From Streptomyces radiopugnans (GTDB lineage Bacteria; Actinomycetota; Actinomycetes; Streptomycetales; Streptomycetaceae): a DNA stretch of 64,000 nt. A program made the position numbers and the translations under genes. This document shows positions 24,692-32,846 of the stretch, one piece after another. Within the stretch, counting starts at the first letter, position 1, and each line of letters begins with the position of its first letter. Below the pieces are notes generated by a model. It did no database searches. It saw only the letters and a list, made by a program, of their open reading frames with translations, and was not told the DNA's origin. The stretch covers positions 57,340 to 121,339 of the forward strand of contig NZ_FOET01000018.1 in assembly GCF_900110735.1 (NCBI RefSeq), in the 5' to 3' direction.

Positions 24692-25300
24692 ATGACGAGC
24701 CCGGCGAACCAGCGGCAGGACGACGCCCCCACCCAGCCTGTCCCGCAGCGGCTGCTGGCCGCCGCCACCCGGCTGTTCGCCGACCGCGGCTACGACCGCA
24801 CCTCCGTCCAGGAGATCGTCGAGGCGGCGGGCGTCACCAAGGGCGCCCTCTACCACTACTTCGGCTCCAAGGACGATCTGCTGCACGAGATCTACGGCCG
24901 GGTGCTGCGCCTGCAGCAGGAACGGCTGGACGCCTTCGCCTCCTCCGACGCGCCCGTGGAGCAGAGACTGCGCGACGCCGCCGCCGACGTCGTCGTCACC
25001 ACCATCGACAACCTCGACGACGCCTCGATCTTCTTCCGCTCCATGCACCAGCTCAGCGAGGACAAGCAGAAGCAGGTGCGGGCAGAGCGCCGCCGCTACC
25101 ACGAGCGGTTCCGCGCCCTGATCGAGGAGGGGCAGAAGGCGGGGGTGTTCTCCACCGCCACCCCGGCCGACCTGGTGGTGGACTACCACTTCGGCTCCGT
25201 CCACCACCTCAGCACCTGGTACCGGCCCGGCGGGCGCATGACCCCGCAGGAGGTCGCCGACCACCTGGCGGACCTGCTGCTGCGGGCCCTGCGGCCGTAG
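24692..25300 (+). CDS. TetR family regulator (ACCGACTGGT regulon)
   Basis: 202 residues from ATG 24692 with AGGAGGAA. HTH LLAAATRLFADRGYDRTSVQEIVEAAGVTKGALYHYFGSKDDLL; the C-terminal half (HQLSEDKQKQVRAERRRYHERFRALIEEGQ) resembles KstR2/FadR-like TetR proteins that sense acyl-CoA. It lies inside the SDR unit and is probably autoregulated through the site at 23756. The same site before the kinase-ACAD pair at 36966 suggests that it links the two loci (inference). Confidence 0.88.
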   Translation: MTSPANQRQDDAPTQPVPQRLLAAATRLFADRGYDRTSVQEIVEAAGVTKGALYHYFGSKDDLLHEIYGRVLRLQQERLDAFASSDAPVEQRLRDAAADVVVTTIDNLDDASIFFRSMHQLSEDKQKQVRAERRRYHERFRALIEEGQKAGVFSTATPADLVVDYHFGSVHHLSTWYRPGGRMTPQEVADHLADLLLRALRP

Positions 25301-25428
25301 GCCCCCGCGAGCCCGGCGCGCCGGCGCCCTCGCGGAGCACCCGAAGAACCCGGCACGACCCACAACCCACGATTCCGGACCCACGACCCACGACCCCACA
25401 CGGTCCACGACCAGGGCGGAGGCCTCAG

Positions 25429-26421
25429 GTGAAGGCATGGCGCGTCCATGAGAACGGCGAACCGCGCGATGTGATGCGGCTGGAGGAGGTCCCGGACCCC
25501 GAGCCGGGCCCCGGCCGCCTCCTGCTGCGCGTACGGGCGGCGAACGTCAACTTCCCCGACGCGCTGCTGTGCCGCGGCCACTACCAGGTACGGCCCCCGC
25601 TGCCCTTCACCCCCGGCGTGGAGCTGTGCGGTGAGGTCGTGGCGGCCGGCGAGGGCACGGCAACCGCCGCCGGCACCCGGGTCATCGCCCAGCCCGACCT
25701 CCCCCACGGCGCCCTCGCCGAACTGGTGGCGGTCGACGAGGCCCGCTGCGCCCCGGCGCCGAAGGCGCTGGACGACGCCGAGGCCGCCGCCCTCCACATC
25801 GGCTACCAGACCGGCTGGTTCGGCCTCCACCGCCGCGCCCGCCTCCAGGCCGGCGAGACGCTGCTGGTCCACGCCGCCGCCGGGGGAGTGGGCAGCGCCG
25901 CCGTCCAGCTCGGCAGGGCGGCGGGCGCGAAGGTGATCGGCGTCGTCGGAGGCCCCGGGAAGGCGGCGGTGGCGAAGGAGCTGGGCTGCGACACGGTGAT
26001 CGACCGGCGCGCGGTCGACGGCGTGAAGGGCCTGGCCGAGGCGGTCAAGGAGGCCACCGGCGGCCGCGGCGCGGACGTCGTCTACGACCCCGTGGGCGGC
26101 GACGCGTACACCGCATCCACCAAGTGCGTCGCCTTCGAGGGCCGGATCGTGGTCGTCGGCTTCGCGAGCGGCACCATCCCCGCACCCGGTCTCAACCACG
26201 CCCTGGTGAAGAACTACGCCATCCTCGGCCTGCACTGGGGCCTGTACAACACCCACGCCCCGGCCGCCGTCCGCGCCTGTCACGATGAGTTGACCGCGCT
26301 CGCCGAGCGGGGCGCGGTCAAGCCGCTGGTGAGCGAGCGCGTACCGATGGAGGGCGCGGCCGACGCCGTCCAGCGCGTCGCCGACGGCACCACCACCGGC
26401 CGCGTCGTCATCCAGCCCTGA
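25429..26421 (+). CDS. NADPH:quinone oxidoreductase-like MDR protein
   Basis: 330 residues from GTG 25429 (GCGGAGG upstream). Zinc-free MDR: ANVNFPDALLCRGHYQVRP and FTPGVELCGEVVAAGEG are the catalytic-domain signatures, HAAAGGVGSAAVQLGRAAGA the NADPH site. FVVGFASG-like and NYAILGLHWGLYN segments match the acryloyl-CoA/quinone reductase group. It may reduce an enone made in the same pathway as the SDR. The 128-bp gap before it contains imperfect ACCCACGA-type repeats (about 25355-25395). Confidence 0.88.
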   Translation: MKAWRVHENGEPRDVMRLEEVPDPEPGPGRLLLRVRAANVNFPDALLCRGHYQVRPPLPFTPGVELCGEVVAAGEGTATAAGTRVIAQPDLPHGALAELVAVDEARCAPAPKALDDAEAAALHIGYQTGWFGLHRRARLQAGETLLVHAAAGGVGSAAVQLGRAAGAKVIGVVGGPGKAAVAKELGCDTVIDRRAVDGVKGLAEAVKEATGGRGADVVYDPVGGDAYTASTKCVAFEGRIVVVGFASGTIPAPGLNHALVKNYAILGLHWGLYNTHAPAAVRACHDELTALAERGAVKPLVSERVPMEGAADAVQRVADGTTTGRVVIQP

Positions 26422-26444
26422 GCCCCTCCGGTCCGCCCGCCGGC

Positions 26445-26487
26445 GCCGTGTGCCCCCGGACCGCCCAGCGGTCCGGGGGCACACGGC
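26445..26487. terminator. bidirectional terminator
   Basis: 20-bp perfect arms (26445-26464 and 26468-26487) around a 3-nt loop, between the convergent MDR gene and the HD::SLOG gene. Confidence 0.8.
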
Positions 26488-26495
26488 GGTCTCGG

Positions 26496-27071
26496 TCAGT
26501 CCCGGGAGGCGTCCTTGGGCCACAGCACCCGGACGGGGACGCCGGTGCGGCGGGCGTAGGCCACCACATCCGCCGTGCCACCGTAGCCGCGCGCCGGTTT
26601 CCCGTCCCAGACGGCGAGCAGCCGGTCGACCAGGCCGACGAGGATCTCGCTGCCCGCCTGGTGGGCGTGGGAGCCGGACTCGACCAGCCCGGTGCGGTGC
26701 ACCTCGGCCGCGCTCCCCAGCAGGCCGTCGTACGTCGGGTGGTGCCACTCGGGCAGATCGTCGCGGTACTGCTCAGCGGGCAGGACGGCCTCGACGCGCC
26801 CGCCATGGTCGAGTACGTCTTGGGCGAACCACGCGTCCGGTCCGTCCGCCAGGCAAGACACTCCTACCAGCTCACCCGGCGGGTACTGCCGCACCTCTGC
26901 CTCCAGCATGGCCAGTACAGCCCCTATGACGGCCGTACGGAACGAGTGCTCGGCGATTGTCTCGGGATCCTTGACTCCGACGATCCACCAACCGCTTCGC
27001 TTGCCGCGCTTGAGGGCGCCCATCTCCATCAGATAGCTGACGGTCCCCTTGGCGCCCTGCTCGTCAGTCAT
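26496..27071 (-). CDS. HD::SLOG chimeric protein, probably a deletion fusion
   Basis: 191 residues from ATG 27071 (GAAGGGAG upstream). Residues 1-57 (YLMEMGALKRGKRSGWWIVGVKDPETIAEHSFRTAVIGAVLAMLE) are the N-terminal end of a YfbR-like HD phosphohydrolase; the metal-binding HD pair that should follow is missing. From ~62 on (GELVGVSCLADGPDAWFAQDVL, LLAVWDGKPARGYGGTADVVAYARRTGVPV) it is the C-terminal two thirds of a SLOG/Rossmann nucleotide-binding protein that lacks its first strand. The join is near 26895-26905. Both halves look incomplete, so activity is doubtful. Last gene of the leftward unit with the kinase and the XRE regulator. Confidence 0.75.
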   Translation of the reverse strand: MTDEQGAKGTVSYLMEMGALKRGKRSGWWIVGVKDPETIAEHSFRTAVIGAVLAMLEAEVRQYPPGELVGVSCLADGPDAWFAQDVLDHGGRVEAVLPAEQYRDDLPEWHHPTYDGLLGSAAEVHRTGLVESGSHAHQAGSEILVGLVDRLLAVWDGKPARGYGGTADVVAYARRTGVPVRVLWPKDASRD

Positions 27072-27207
27072 GCGGACACTCCCTTCACCGTGGTCGTCGA
27101 TGTTCGGGCACTCTTTCTCCTCCTTTCGGTGCGTGGGCCGTCGCCTCATGCACCGCCGGCATCGCGCCCTGTGTTCCTGGGTGTGACGGGAAAGGGTGAA
27201 TACGGCG

Positions 27208-28113
27208 TCAAAGTATGCTCCAGCGCAGTTGGCTATCCGATCCCCGCAGTCCCACGATGCGGCGCTCCACCTCCGCCAGGGAGCCGGGGGTGTGGGCCGC
27301 CTTGCGGGCGTTGGTGGTGACCATCCTCAGCTCACGGATGTCACGCAGGACCGGATAGCCGGACCAGCCCGTGACGTCGTAGCCATAGGCCCGGGCGAAC
27401 TGCTCGTAGTGCTCGGTACCGTGGCCGAAGCGGCGGCAGTGGATCTCGATGGTCGTCAGATCCCACTCCGGCTGACCCCAGGCCACGGTGTCCCAGTCGC
27501 ACAGCACGGCGCGATCGCCGTCGTACAGGGCGTTGCGGTGCTGAGGGTCACCCTGGAGAACGGCCTCGGGCAGTTCGTATGTGAGGTCGGTGAGTTGCTT
27601 CTCCAGCCTGTCCACCCGCCGGGAGAGGAAGCGGACGGATTCCTGCGGCAGCGAGGTGATCACCGCGAGGGAGGCCCGGATCGCCGACACGTTGTCCAGC
27701 GGCCTGAGCCGGAACGGCGGGGCGGGCAGTCGGTGCAGGGCACGCAGCGGCCCGGCAATGCGGCCTGCGGTCATCGGCTTGTCGGGCTGGGGAAGGTACG
27801 TCCAGAAGGTGACCGGGTGGCCGTCGATGACGACCGGCTGATCCGGGCCCGGATACAGCGGGACGGTCGGGAAGTCCCGCTCCATCAGCCACCGGACGAA
27901 GCGGACGGTGCGCTCGACCCCGGCCGGGTGCGAGCCCCGCCGCGCGATCTTGACGACGACGGGCGCGTGGGCGAGGCGTACGACGGCATTGGTGTGGCCG
28001 CGCAGCAGCACCGCGCCGGTGCCGTCCAGCCCGGCCGTCTCACAGGCGCGTTCCAGAACGTGTCGCAGCTCGGATTCGGCGAACCCACCGTGGCGGGGCA
28101 GCGGTGCAGTCAT
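27208..28113 (-). CDS. aminoglycoside phosphotransferase-like kinase
   Basis: 301 residues from ATG 28113. Choline kinase/APH fold: LLRGHTNAVVRLAHAPVVVKIAR has the ATP-binding Lys, VLQGDPQHRNALY the catalytic Asp and Asn, LCDWDTVAWGQPEWDL the metal Asp. The substrate is unknown; genes of this kind next to XRE/TPR regulators are common in Streptomyces and are seldom drug-resistance genes. It lies 32 bp after the XRE gene and 136 bp before the HD::SLOG gene, all leftward. Confidence 0.85.
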   Translation of the reverse strand: MTAPLPRHGGFAESELRHVLERACETAGLDGTGAVLLRGHTNAVVRLAHAPVVVKIARRGSHPAGVERTVRFVRWLMERDFPTVPLYPGPDQPVVIDGHPVTFWTYLPQPDKPMTAGRIAGPLRALHRLPAPPFRLRPLDNVSAIRASLAVITSLPQESVRFLSRRVDRLEKQLTDLTYELPEAVLQGDPQHRNALYDGDRAVLCDWDTVAWGQPEWDLTTIEIHCRRFGHGTEHYEQFARAYGYDVTGWSGYPVLRDIRELRMVTTNARKAAHTPGSLAEVERRIVGLRGSDSQLRWSIL

Positions 28114-28145
28114 GGACCAAGGCTGGCCGACGACGCGCACGCCTG

Positions 28146-29576
28146 TCACACCGTCCCCGGAGGAAGCGCCAGGATCTCGCCCAGTTCCCGCACGGCTCGG
28201 GCGGACCTCATCGAGGGTGGCAGCGCCTCGATGACGTGCCGTGCGCGTGCTCCCAGGATCGTCGTCCGATGGGCCGGGGACGCCTGAAGGTAGGCCGCGC
28301 CCGCCAGTCTGCACGCTTCGGTCAGGTTCCTTTCCTGGGCGAGGCAGATGGCCTGTTCCAGTCTGAGCAGCGCGGGGTCGATGCCGCTGTGGCTCGGATA
28401 CAGGGACAGTGCCCGCTGCTGAACTTCACGGGCCTGGCGGCTGCGGCCGAGGAAGGTGTGCACACCGCTGAGGTAGAGCAGCAGCCGGCGCTCGGGAAAG
28501 GCGAAGGCGTCCTCCACCGGTCCGTGCTCGCACCTCTCGAACACACCGCGCGCGTTGCGAAGCGCCTCTTCCGCTCCCGGGGTATCGCCCTGCCTGGCGA
28601 GTGCGCGTGCCTCGGCGGCTGCGGCGAAGGCACCCGTGGCGCTGAAGCGGTGGCGCAGCAGCAGGCGGGCTTCCCGGGCCAGCGAGATCGCGGATTCCAA
28701 CGGGCCGTAGTAGTACGGCAGCATCGCCGCCTGAGCACGCACCCTGGCGCGGATCTCGACGTTCCCGCTGTCGTCCGCCGCCGTACGGGCCGTGGCGTAC
28801 CACGCGCGGGACTGCCTGAGGCGGCCGAGCTTCATCAGGCAGTCGGCGACGAGAGTCGCCAGGAGTGCGATCGTCTCCGACAGCCGCACCTGCGCTGCGG
28901 CCGGCTGCCGTTCGGCCGCCAGCGTCCGGACTTCTTCGAGGTCCGCGAGCAGTACACCCAGCATCGCCTCCGGCGGCGTGGAGATGTACTGCGTACGCAG
29001 CCACAACAACCGCTCGTCCAACAGGTCGAGCTGGCCGTTGCTCACGCTGGTGGACGCCAGCGTCCTGTCGACGGACCGGCGTACCGCCCCCGCCATGCGT
29101 TCGATGGGATCAGCCGGGAGATCGGTGATCGTGTCGCCTTCCGAACGGTCGGCGGAAAGGCCTCTCACCGCGTTCTCCTGAACGTACCCCGATGGCGAAC
29201 GGGGAATCGGGACCTCCAACTGAGAGGAGCGGCGGTAATCCCCGACCAGACCGATGCCCTGGGAGTCGGTCCGGTACAGACGGCAGAGAAGATCCACCGT
29301 CGTTGCCCTGGGACGGCGATCCGCACGCTTCTCCCACAGGGCGAGCTGGTCCTCATCCACTTTCGGTGGCGAGGTCACGCCCGCCTCGGAGCACATGCGG
29401 TGGAATTCGTCCACGGCGGTGCCCAGCGTCCAACCACGGGCCAGCCGGTGCGCCCGCAGCCTGCTCACTCCGCAGCAGCTGTGGATGGCGTCCACCGTCC
29501 GCTCGACAGGCCACTGTTCGGCGGTCGCGTGCTCCCGCCAGCGCTTGGCGCAGGAGGGGCGGTGTTGTTCCGACAA
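28146..29576 (-). CDS. XRE-type regulator with TPR-like helical domain
   Basis: 476 residues from TTG 29576, preceded by GGAGGTGGGAG. The N terminus carries a helix-turn-helix (RLRAHRLARGWTLGTAVDEFHRMC, then VDEDQLALWEKRADRRPRATTVDLLCRLY), a linker, and ~300 residues of helical repeats (LADCLMKLGRLRQSRAWYATARTAA, ARALARQGDTPGAEEALRNARGVF, LSGVHTFLGRSRQAREVQQRAL). This is a Streptomyces regulator type often found with a kinase gene. It probably controls its own unit and the divergent four-gene chain; repeats at 29630-29652 are candidate sites. Confidence 0.8.
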   Translation of the reverse strand: MSEQHRPSCAKRWREHATAEQWPVERTVDAIHSCCGVSRLRAHRLARGWTLGTAVDEFHRMCSEAGVTSPPKVDEDQLALWEKRADRRPRATTVDLLCRLYRTDSQGIGLVGDYRRSSQLEVPIPRSPSGYVQENAVRGLSADRSEGDTITDLPADPIERMAGAVRRSVDRTLASTSVSNGQLDLLDERLLWLRTQYISTPPEAMLGVLLADLEEVRTLAAERQPAAAQVRLSETIALLATLVADCLMKLGRLRQSRAWYATARTAADDSGNVEIRARVRAQAAMLPYYYGPLESAISLAREARLLLRHRFSATGAFAAAAEARALARQGDTPGAEEALRNARGVFERCEHGPVEDAFAFPERRLLLYLSGVHTFLGRSRQAREVQQRALSLYPSHSGIDPALLRLEQAICLAQERNLTEACRLAGAAYLQASPAHRTTILGARARHVIEALPPSMRSARAVRELGEILALPPGTV

Positions 29577-29629
29577 ACTCCCACCTCCGTCTCACCCGAA
29601 CAGTCATCGAGCGTAGTGATCGACTCCAC

Positions 29630-29652
29630 GATCCGTGACGGAGATCCGTGAC
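29630..29652. repeat. direct repeats upstream of the XRE gene
   Basis: GATCCGTGAC occurs at 29630-29639 and 29643-29652, with related CACGGGTT and ACCATCCGTGGT elements between 29655 and 29715. Possible regulator sites in the 281-bp divergent region. Confidence 0.4.
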
Positions 29653-29857
29653 TTCTCACGGGTTTGCCCCGGCCAACCGAGAAAAGCCACGGGTTGGGCA
29701 CCATCCGTGGTTTCTCCGGGTTGTTCGCCTCCACGGCCGAGACGAACCTGGCACGCCTCGCCTCGCCTCGCGGAAAAACGGAGGCTCCGCCCCGGGCGAT
29801 GCACTTTCTCAGAGAGGGGCGAGCAGGAGTGCGGTTCTCCGACGAAGGCAGGAAACA

Positions 29858-30346
29858 GTGCGTCCACACCTCGACACCGCTCACCCGACGGCTTGGAGTG
29901 CGGCCAAAGCGCGGCGCCTCTTCGTCTGTTCTTCCGCACAGATGCGCGAGGCGCTGCCCCGCGCCGCTGCCGTCCGGCCGGGTGTGTGGTGCGAGGCGGT
30001 CGTCGCCGCCGAGAGCGAACCGGGCGCGGAGGAGCGGCGCGGAGCGTACGCCGCCGCGTCGCCGGAGGCGGCGATCCGCTGGCTGCGGGTCGGGGCGCGG
30101 GCGGTGGCGTCGTCGCTGGGACCGTTGCAGGCCGGGTACGTGCTGGACCACTGGGTGCACGGGCCCGGCTCGCTCCAGGACTACGTCCGGCTGTGCCGAG
30201 GCCGCCTTTGCGCGCTGACCGTCTACCGGGACGGGCACCGTCTGACCTGGCGGGCCCGCCCGGTGCGGTTCGTGCACCTGGCGGCGGTCAACGGCGGACG
30301 GCCGTGCGCCGCCGCCGCGCAGGCAGGGGAGGTGCGGTGGCCGTGA
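29858..30346 (+). CDS. hypothetical protein, first gene of four-gene overlap chain
   Basis: 162 residues from GTG 29858. It begins VRPHLDTAHPTAWSAAKARRLF, and the middle AEERRGAYAAASPEAAIRWLRVGARAVASSL looks helical. The C-terminal part (LTVYRDGHRLTWRARPVRFVHLA) is beta-like. No known domain. The message upstream is lower in GC than the surroundings. It ends with TGA overlapping the next start (GTGA at 30343-30346). Confidence 0.55.
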   Translation: MRPHLDTAHPTAWSAAKARRLFVCSSAQMREALPRAAAVRPGVWCEAVVAAESEPGAEERRGAYAAASPEAAIRWLRVGARAVASSLGPLQAGYVLDHWVHGPGSLQDYVRLCRGRLCALTVYRDGHRLTWRARPVRFVHLAAVNGGRPCAAAAQAGEVRWP

Positions 30347-30969
30347 ACGCGCAGCCTCAGAGCCGGCCGGACGTGGTGCCGTACATCACCGCCTGGAGTG
30401 GCGAGCAGCGCCTCACGCCTGCGGTGATCGCCACCGCGCGAGGCATCGCCTACCCCGACGAGGTGCCTCTCGACCGCGACACCGACGGCGCGCTGTGGGT
30501 ACGCCGCGCCCTGCGTCCGGGCCGGGGCAGGCCGCGCTACTCCCGCGTTCATCCCCAGCGGCAGCGCCGGGCTATGGCCCGGCTGCTGTGCCAGATCTGC
30601 GGATCTCCGGCCGATTGCGACGAGCGCGGGGTGCTGTGGCTGCTGGAGGACCACCGCACCGACTGGGCCGGCTGGCCGGAGGGCCTGGTCACCGTCCATC
30701 CGCCCGTCTGCCTGCCCTGCGCCCCGAAGGCAGCCGGGCTCTGCCCCCACTTGCGCGGCACCGGAGCGGTGGCGGTCCGCGTCAGCGCCTCCGTACTCGA
30801 CGGCGTCCACGGCCAGACCTACCGCCTCCACAACGGCCGCCTCGTCCCCGACCGGCAGGCCATCGTCCTGTACGAGCAATCCGAGATCCGCTGGACACTG
30901 GCCGCCCAGGCCGCCCGCACCCTCACCGGCTGCACCCTGGCCGATCTCCACACCGGGCGGCCCCTGTGA
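30343..30969 (+). CDS. hypothetical protein with zinc-ribbon-like cysteines
   Basis: 208 residues from GTG 30343 (GGGGAGG 10 nt upstream; GTG 30337 is also possible). CQICGSPADCDERGVLWLL and CLPCAPKAAGLCPHL give C-x2-C pairs about 40 residues apart, a likely zinc site. N-terminal DVVPYITAWSGEQRLTPAVIATARGIAYPDE and C-terminal YRLHNGRLVPDRQAIVLYEQSEIRWTLAAQAART. Family unknown to me. Overlaps both neighbours by 4 bp. Confidence 0.6.
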   Translation: MNAQPQSRPDVVPYITAWSGEQRLTPAVIATARGIAYPDEVPLDRDTDGALWVRRALRPGRGRPRYSRVHPQRQRRAMARLLCQICGSPADCDERGVLWLLEDHRTDWAGWPEGLVTVHPPVCLPCAPKAAGLCPHLRGTGAVAVRVSASVLDGVHGQTYRLHNGRLVPDRQAIVLYEQSEIRWTLAAQAARTLTGCTLADLHTGRPL

Positions 30970-31391
30970 AGCAGCCCGGGTCCTTCCGAGAGACGCACGT
31001 ATCCGAGCCGTTCTGCCACCAGGACGTACACCGACTACCGCGAGATGTTCAGGCCGACCCCGGACTCCGCCCCCTTGTGCCCGTCTCTCGTCTTTACCGG
31101 TGCGAGGCCGTCGCCTCCACCCCCGACGACGGACGCACCTTCCCCCTCGGCACCCACACGGCCGGCTCACCCCGCCTGGCCCTGCGCCGGCTCCGCACCC
31201 GGGCCCGCCACATCAGCGACCAGCTCGACCCACCAGCCGCCCGACCCCTCCTGGCCTGGCTCCACGACCACCAGGCTCACGAACACGCGTTAGCCGTCCT
31301 CGCCTCCGGCACGCCCTACACCCACACGGTCTACGACGACGCCGTCCGCTACCTGCTCACCGCCCGACCCACCACAAGGCTCCGCCCATGA
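30966..31391 (+). CDS. hypothetical protein with a TTA codon
   Basis: 141 residues from GTG 30966, overlapping the previous stop by 4 bp. The first ~35 residues are poor in character; from VSRLYRCEAVASTPDDGRTFPLGTHTAGSPRLALRRLR the composition is protein-like, and the end (HEHALAVLASGTPYTHTVYDDAVRYLLTARP) looks folded. A TTA leucine codon at 31290-31292 makes translation dependent on the bldA tRNA. Function unknown. Another frame near 31000-31050 also reads protein-like, so the N terminus could hide a frameshift. Confidence 0.5.
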   Translation: MKQPGSFRETHVSEPFCHQDVHRLPRDVQADPGLRPLVPVSRLYRCEAVASTPDDGRTFPLGTHTAGSPRLALRRLRTRARHISDQLDPPAARPLLAWLHDHQAHEHALAVLASGTPYTHTVYDDAVRYLLTARPTTRLRP

Positions 31392-31678
31392 CCCACGACC
31401 GCGCCGCCGACAACGAGCAGCTGTACCGCTACGAGATCACCGCAGCCCTGAACGCCGTGGTCCGCGCCTGCCAGGTCATCGTCACCGAGCACAGCCACCG
31501 CGGCTTCTGGACCCCCAAGACCAGCACCGAACCGACTCCCACGCACCAAGACCTCATCGAGGCCGCCCGCCGGGATGTGCTCAACCGCCTCCAGACGGTC
31601 ATCCACTGCGCCGAGACGGTCGCCTACGCCATCGAGCAGGACCGCCAACGCCGGGCCGACAAGCCGGCCGGGCAGTGA
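31388..31678 (+). CDS. small helical hypothetical protein
   Basis: 96 residues from ATG 31388, overlapping the previous stop (ATGA). YRYEITAALNAVVRACQVIVTEHSHRGFW and DLIEAARRDVLNRLQTVIHCAETVAYAIEQDRQRR predict two long helices, possibly a dimeric helical bundle. No family recognised. Fourth gene of the overlap chain. Confidence 0.6.
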   Translation: MTHDRAADNEQLYRYEITAALNAVVRACQVIVTEHSHRGFWTPKTSTEPTPTHQDLIEAARRDVLNRLQTVIHCAETVAYAIEQDRQRRADKPAGQ

Positions 31679-31800
31679 CAACTCCCCCAACAACAGAGCC
31701 GTACGTCGGCGATACGGTACCGCCACGGGCGCTCCGCTCATGGAGGGCCGCACCAGCGGTTTTCCCCAGGTGGCGGACTGCTGCGGAAGTAGGGGGTGGC

Positions 31801-31965
31801 GTGCGAGACCTGTTCGACGATCCCAGATGGGCGTCCCTCCTCGCTTTCCTCTGGTTCTGGACGGCGGCAAGCACCGGAAGCCAGTTGTGGGTTCGGGCCG
31901 GGGCCGCTTTCCTCTCCGGGATCTGGGCCGGAGTCGCCGTCGGAAGCATCGTCAAACGGAGGTGA
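31801..31965 (+). CDS. small two-helix membrane protein
   Basis: 54 residues from GTG 31801, with AGGGGGTGG upstream. Two hydrophobic helices (WASLLAFLWFWTAAS and WVRAGAAFLSGIWAGVAVGSIV) and a basic end KRR. The frame is open back to GTG 31675, which would overlap the previous stop as GTGA and extend the gene to 96 residues, but the extra part is Pro/Arg-rich and unlike protein. Function unknown. Confidence 0.45.
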   Translation: MRDLFDDPRWASLLAFLWFWTAASTGSQLWVRAGAAFLSGIWAGVAVGSIVKRR

Positions 31966-32406
31966 GAACGCTCTCCTTCACCCTCCGGTGCCGACGAGTG
32001 ACATCACGAGGCATCGCGACAGCAGGCGGCTCAGGGGTCTTTCAGTTCGGTCCGGCGGCATCGACCTGCGCGCCACCGGATGGGTGTGGGCGTGCCGCGC
32101 GTGTCTCGCACGCGGAAACCGTGGAGTTCGACGGTGTCCGCGTCGGTGAGGAGGAGTGAGGGGGGTGGGTGCGGAGCCATTCGGTGTCCCGGGCCCGTGG
32201 GAGCCGGGGACGCCTGTCCGGCCACCCCCCTTGGCCGCCGCGCTCCTCACCGAGAGCGTCGAACCGGCTCATTCCTGCGCAGGAAGCTAGCAGTCGTCAC
32301 CGACAGCGCTGCTCGAAAGGCAGGGGGAGCGCCAGGACGCGACGTGTACGCGCCTGCCCCGCCACGAACCCCGGTCCACATCGGTGACTCCTCCCAGGAA
32401 GGGGAG
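31966..32406. other. 441-bp stretch with no supported gene
   Basis: I find no convincing coding sequence. The only marked feature is a 14-bp perfect palindrome, TTCCTGCGCAGGAA (32272-32285). Confidence 0.5.
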
Positions 32407-32808
32407 TCATCCCCGTCCGGACTCCGCAAGGCGGTTGAAGCCGGCGAGGCGGGGCGAGACGGTGAAGGGGAAGGACTCGCCGCCGGGGGTCTTGAGGGCC
32501 GCGACGATGTCGTGGTCCGGTTCGCCGAACACCTCGAAGTGCTGCACGGTGCAGTGCTCCATCACCTCGCGGATGTACGGGTCCGACAGCCGCCAGTGGG
32601 TGCGGACGGCGTCGGAGTCGCGGTAGAGCTGGAAGCTGTGCGCCAGCATCCGCTCCTCGTCGATGAAGACCTCCACCATGAGCTGGGGGCCGTGCTCCCG
32701 GGCGAACGCCACCGCCTGTGCGATGGCGCGGCGGAAGCCGTCGAGATGGCCGTCGGTGATGCGCATGGTGTTGCGGAAGAGGATGGTGCCGCTGTCCGTG
32801 GTATCCAT
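32407..32808 (-). CDS. small dimeric alpha/beta-barrel-like protein under a SoxR-type promoter
   Basis: 133 residues from ATG 32808 (an ATG at 32823 lies inside the promoter). The pattern GTILFRNTMRITDGHLDGFRRAIAQAVAFAREHGPQLMVEVFIDEERMLAHSFQLYRDSDAVRTHWRLSD is that of an antibiotic-biosynthesis-monooxygenase-like dimeric barrel: beta-strand, long helix, beta-strands with a conserved FQLYRDSDA. It could be a quinone-forming or quinone-removing monooxygenase. The SoxR-like box upstream fits a role in redox-cycling compounds; from memory, a monooxygenase is among the SoxR targets of S. coelicolor. Confidence 0.65.
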   Translation of the reverse strand: MDTTDSGTILFRNTMRITDGHLDGFRRAIAQAVAFAREHGPQLMVEVFIDEERMLAHSFQLYRDSDAVRTHWRLSDPYIREVMEHCTVQHFEVFGEPDHDIVAALKTPGGESFPFTVSPRLAGFNRLAESGRG

Positions 32809-32824
32809 GTGACCGAGTTTCATA

Positions 32825-32846
32825 TCTCAAGCGAGGTTGAGGTCAA
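32825..32846 (-). promoter_or_regulatory. SoxR-like box and promoter
   Basis: On the minus strand CCTCAACCTCGCTTGAGA (complement of 32825-32842) fits the SoxR consensus CCTCAAGTTAACTTGAGG at 13 of 18 positions. It sits between TTGACC (complement of 32841-32846) and a TATGAA-type -10, as in MerR-family promoters. It may be leaderless. Confidence 0.6.

Noticed and set aside
27208..28113. Antibiotic resistance kinase
   Set aside because: The fold is APH-like, but the neighbourhood and sequence point to a generic regulator-linked kinase, not a known resistance enzyme.
32272..32285. Palindrome TTCCTGCGCAGGAA as an operator
   Set aside because: No gene starts close by on either strand, so there is no basis for a function.
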